Position numbers and translations under genes: made by a program
Shown here: positions 6,172 through 6,433 of the stretch, piece after piece
Layout of the letters: each line of letters opens with the position of its first letter
Position numbering within the stretch: position 1 is the stretch's first letter
NCBI GenBank assembly: GCA_002401055.1
Contig: NVRZ01000192.1
Coordinates: forward strand, 1-6,433
Origin: Bacteroidota bacterium
Lineage (GTDB): Bacteria; Bacteroidota; Bacteroidia; NORP154
Reading direction: 5' to 3'
DNA length: 6,433 nt
The notes under the pieces: generated by a model
Seen by the model: only the letters and a program-made list of their open reading frames with translations
Told to the model about the DNA's origin: nothing
Databases searched by the model: none

Positions 6172-6433
6172 CTATTTCGTCCATACGGGGATTCTGCCTG
6201 GTGTGAAAGGAGCCTTGAAGTTTTCAAGTTTTACTTCAAGATCTTCTACCTTATTTATAACAGATTTCAGTTGCGCTAGCAGAGGCTCAAATTCTTCAGC
6301 GGCTACGTTATAGCTATCAATATTCGATTTCGTTGGCGTTGTAGTGGCTCTCCACATACTCCAAATTATTGTTTCAACCCGACCTGATACAGAAGGTGCA
6401 GTTTCAAACTCTCGCTTACTTAAGCTGTAGTCT
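6172..6433 (-). CDS. C-terminal end of VPS10/sortilin-like 'glycosyl hydrolase' protein, truncated by the window edge
   Basis: The minus-strand frame is open from the right edge to a TAG at 6172-6174, giving 86 visible C-terminal residues; the Met encoded at 6355-6357 is internal, since in-frame codons continue upstream to the edge. The visible part reads through 'REFETAPSVSGRV', then a helical, charged segment 'LAQLKSVINKVEDLEVKLE', and ends 'APFTPGRIPVWTK'. This matches my memory of the tail of large (about 1000-residue) Bacteroidota proteins annotated as VPS10-domain or glycosyl hydrolase, whose C-termini carry a helix followed by '(A)P(Y/F)TPGR(L/I)P-W'. Those proteins carry sortilin-like beta-propeller repeats and are usually exported; neither the propeller nor a signal peptide lies in this window, so this is recognition by the tail alone. 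The gene is convergent with paralogue 3, 7 bp apart, with no visible terminator hairpin between them. It is probably unrelated to the plus-strand operon. Confidence 0.7.
   Translation of the reverse strand, partial: DYSLSKREFETAPSVSGRVETIIWSMWRATTTPTKSNIDSYNVAAEEFEPLLAQLKSVINKVEDLEVKLENFKAPFTPGRIPVWTK

Overview
The window looks like chromosomal DNA of a Bacteroidota bacterium, probably an environmental, Cytophagia- or Flavobacteriia-like one. Three things point there. Two proteins end in type IX secretion (T9SS) C-terminal sorting domains, a system confined to this phylum and close relatives. One of these also has the 'LPI-L-FF-AK' linker domain that commonly precedes such tails in Bacteroidota. 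Shine-Dalgarno sequences are mostly absent upstream of starts, and base composition is moderately AT-rich. Genus-level assignment is not possible from this sequence alone.

Layout, left to right. (1) Bases 2-748 hold the 3' end of a secreted alpha/beta-hydrolase (esterase-like) with a GHSMGG nucleophile elbow and a T9SS sorting tail; its 5' end lies outside the window. (2) 878-2545 encodes a secreted multidomain protein: signal peptide, DUF2341, LamG-like jelly roll, linker, divergent T9SS tail. (3) 2605-3999 encodes a 12-helix MATE-family exporter. (4) 4019-4231 encodes a 70-residue YjdI-type [4Fe-4S] protein. (5) 4250-4774 encodes a RimJ/RimL-type GNAT acetyltransferase. (6) 4820-5230, 5296-5700 and 5757-6164 are three tandem paralogues of about 135 residues that resemble the STAS/SEC14-like (DUF7793-like) small proteins of Bacteroidota. 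(7) 6172-6433, minus strand, holds the 3' end of a large gene whose C-terminus resembles VPS10/sortilin-type 'glycosyl hydrolase' proteins; it converges tail to tail on the third paralogue.

All plus-strand genes are co-directional with gaps of 18-129 bp. MATE, YjdI-like and GNAT genes are separated by only 18-19 bp and are probably one transcription unit, which may continue into the paralogue trio (gaps 45, 65 and 56 bp). The first two genes encode cell-surface or secreted products and look functionally separate from the rest. The most unusual element is the paralogue trio. The copies align without gaps for about 130 residues at only about 38-45% identity, so the duplication is old and maintained. 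The position that would match the phosphorylated serine of SpoIIAA-type STAS domains is Asp in the first copy and Ser in the other two. The third copy appears to start at TTG. No RNA genes, CRISPR arrays, insertion sequences or convincing intrinsic terminators were seen, and there is no gene-free stretch longer than about 130 bp.
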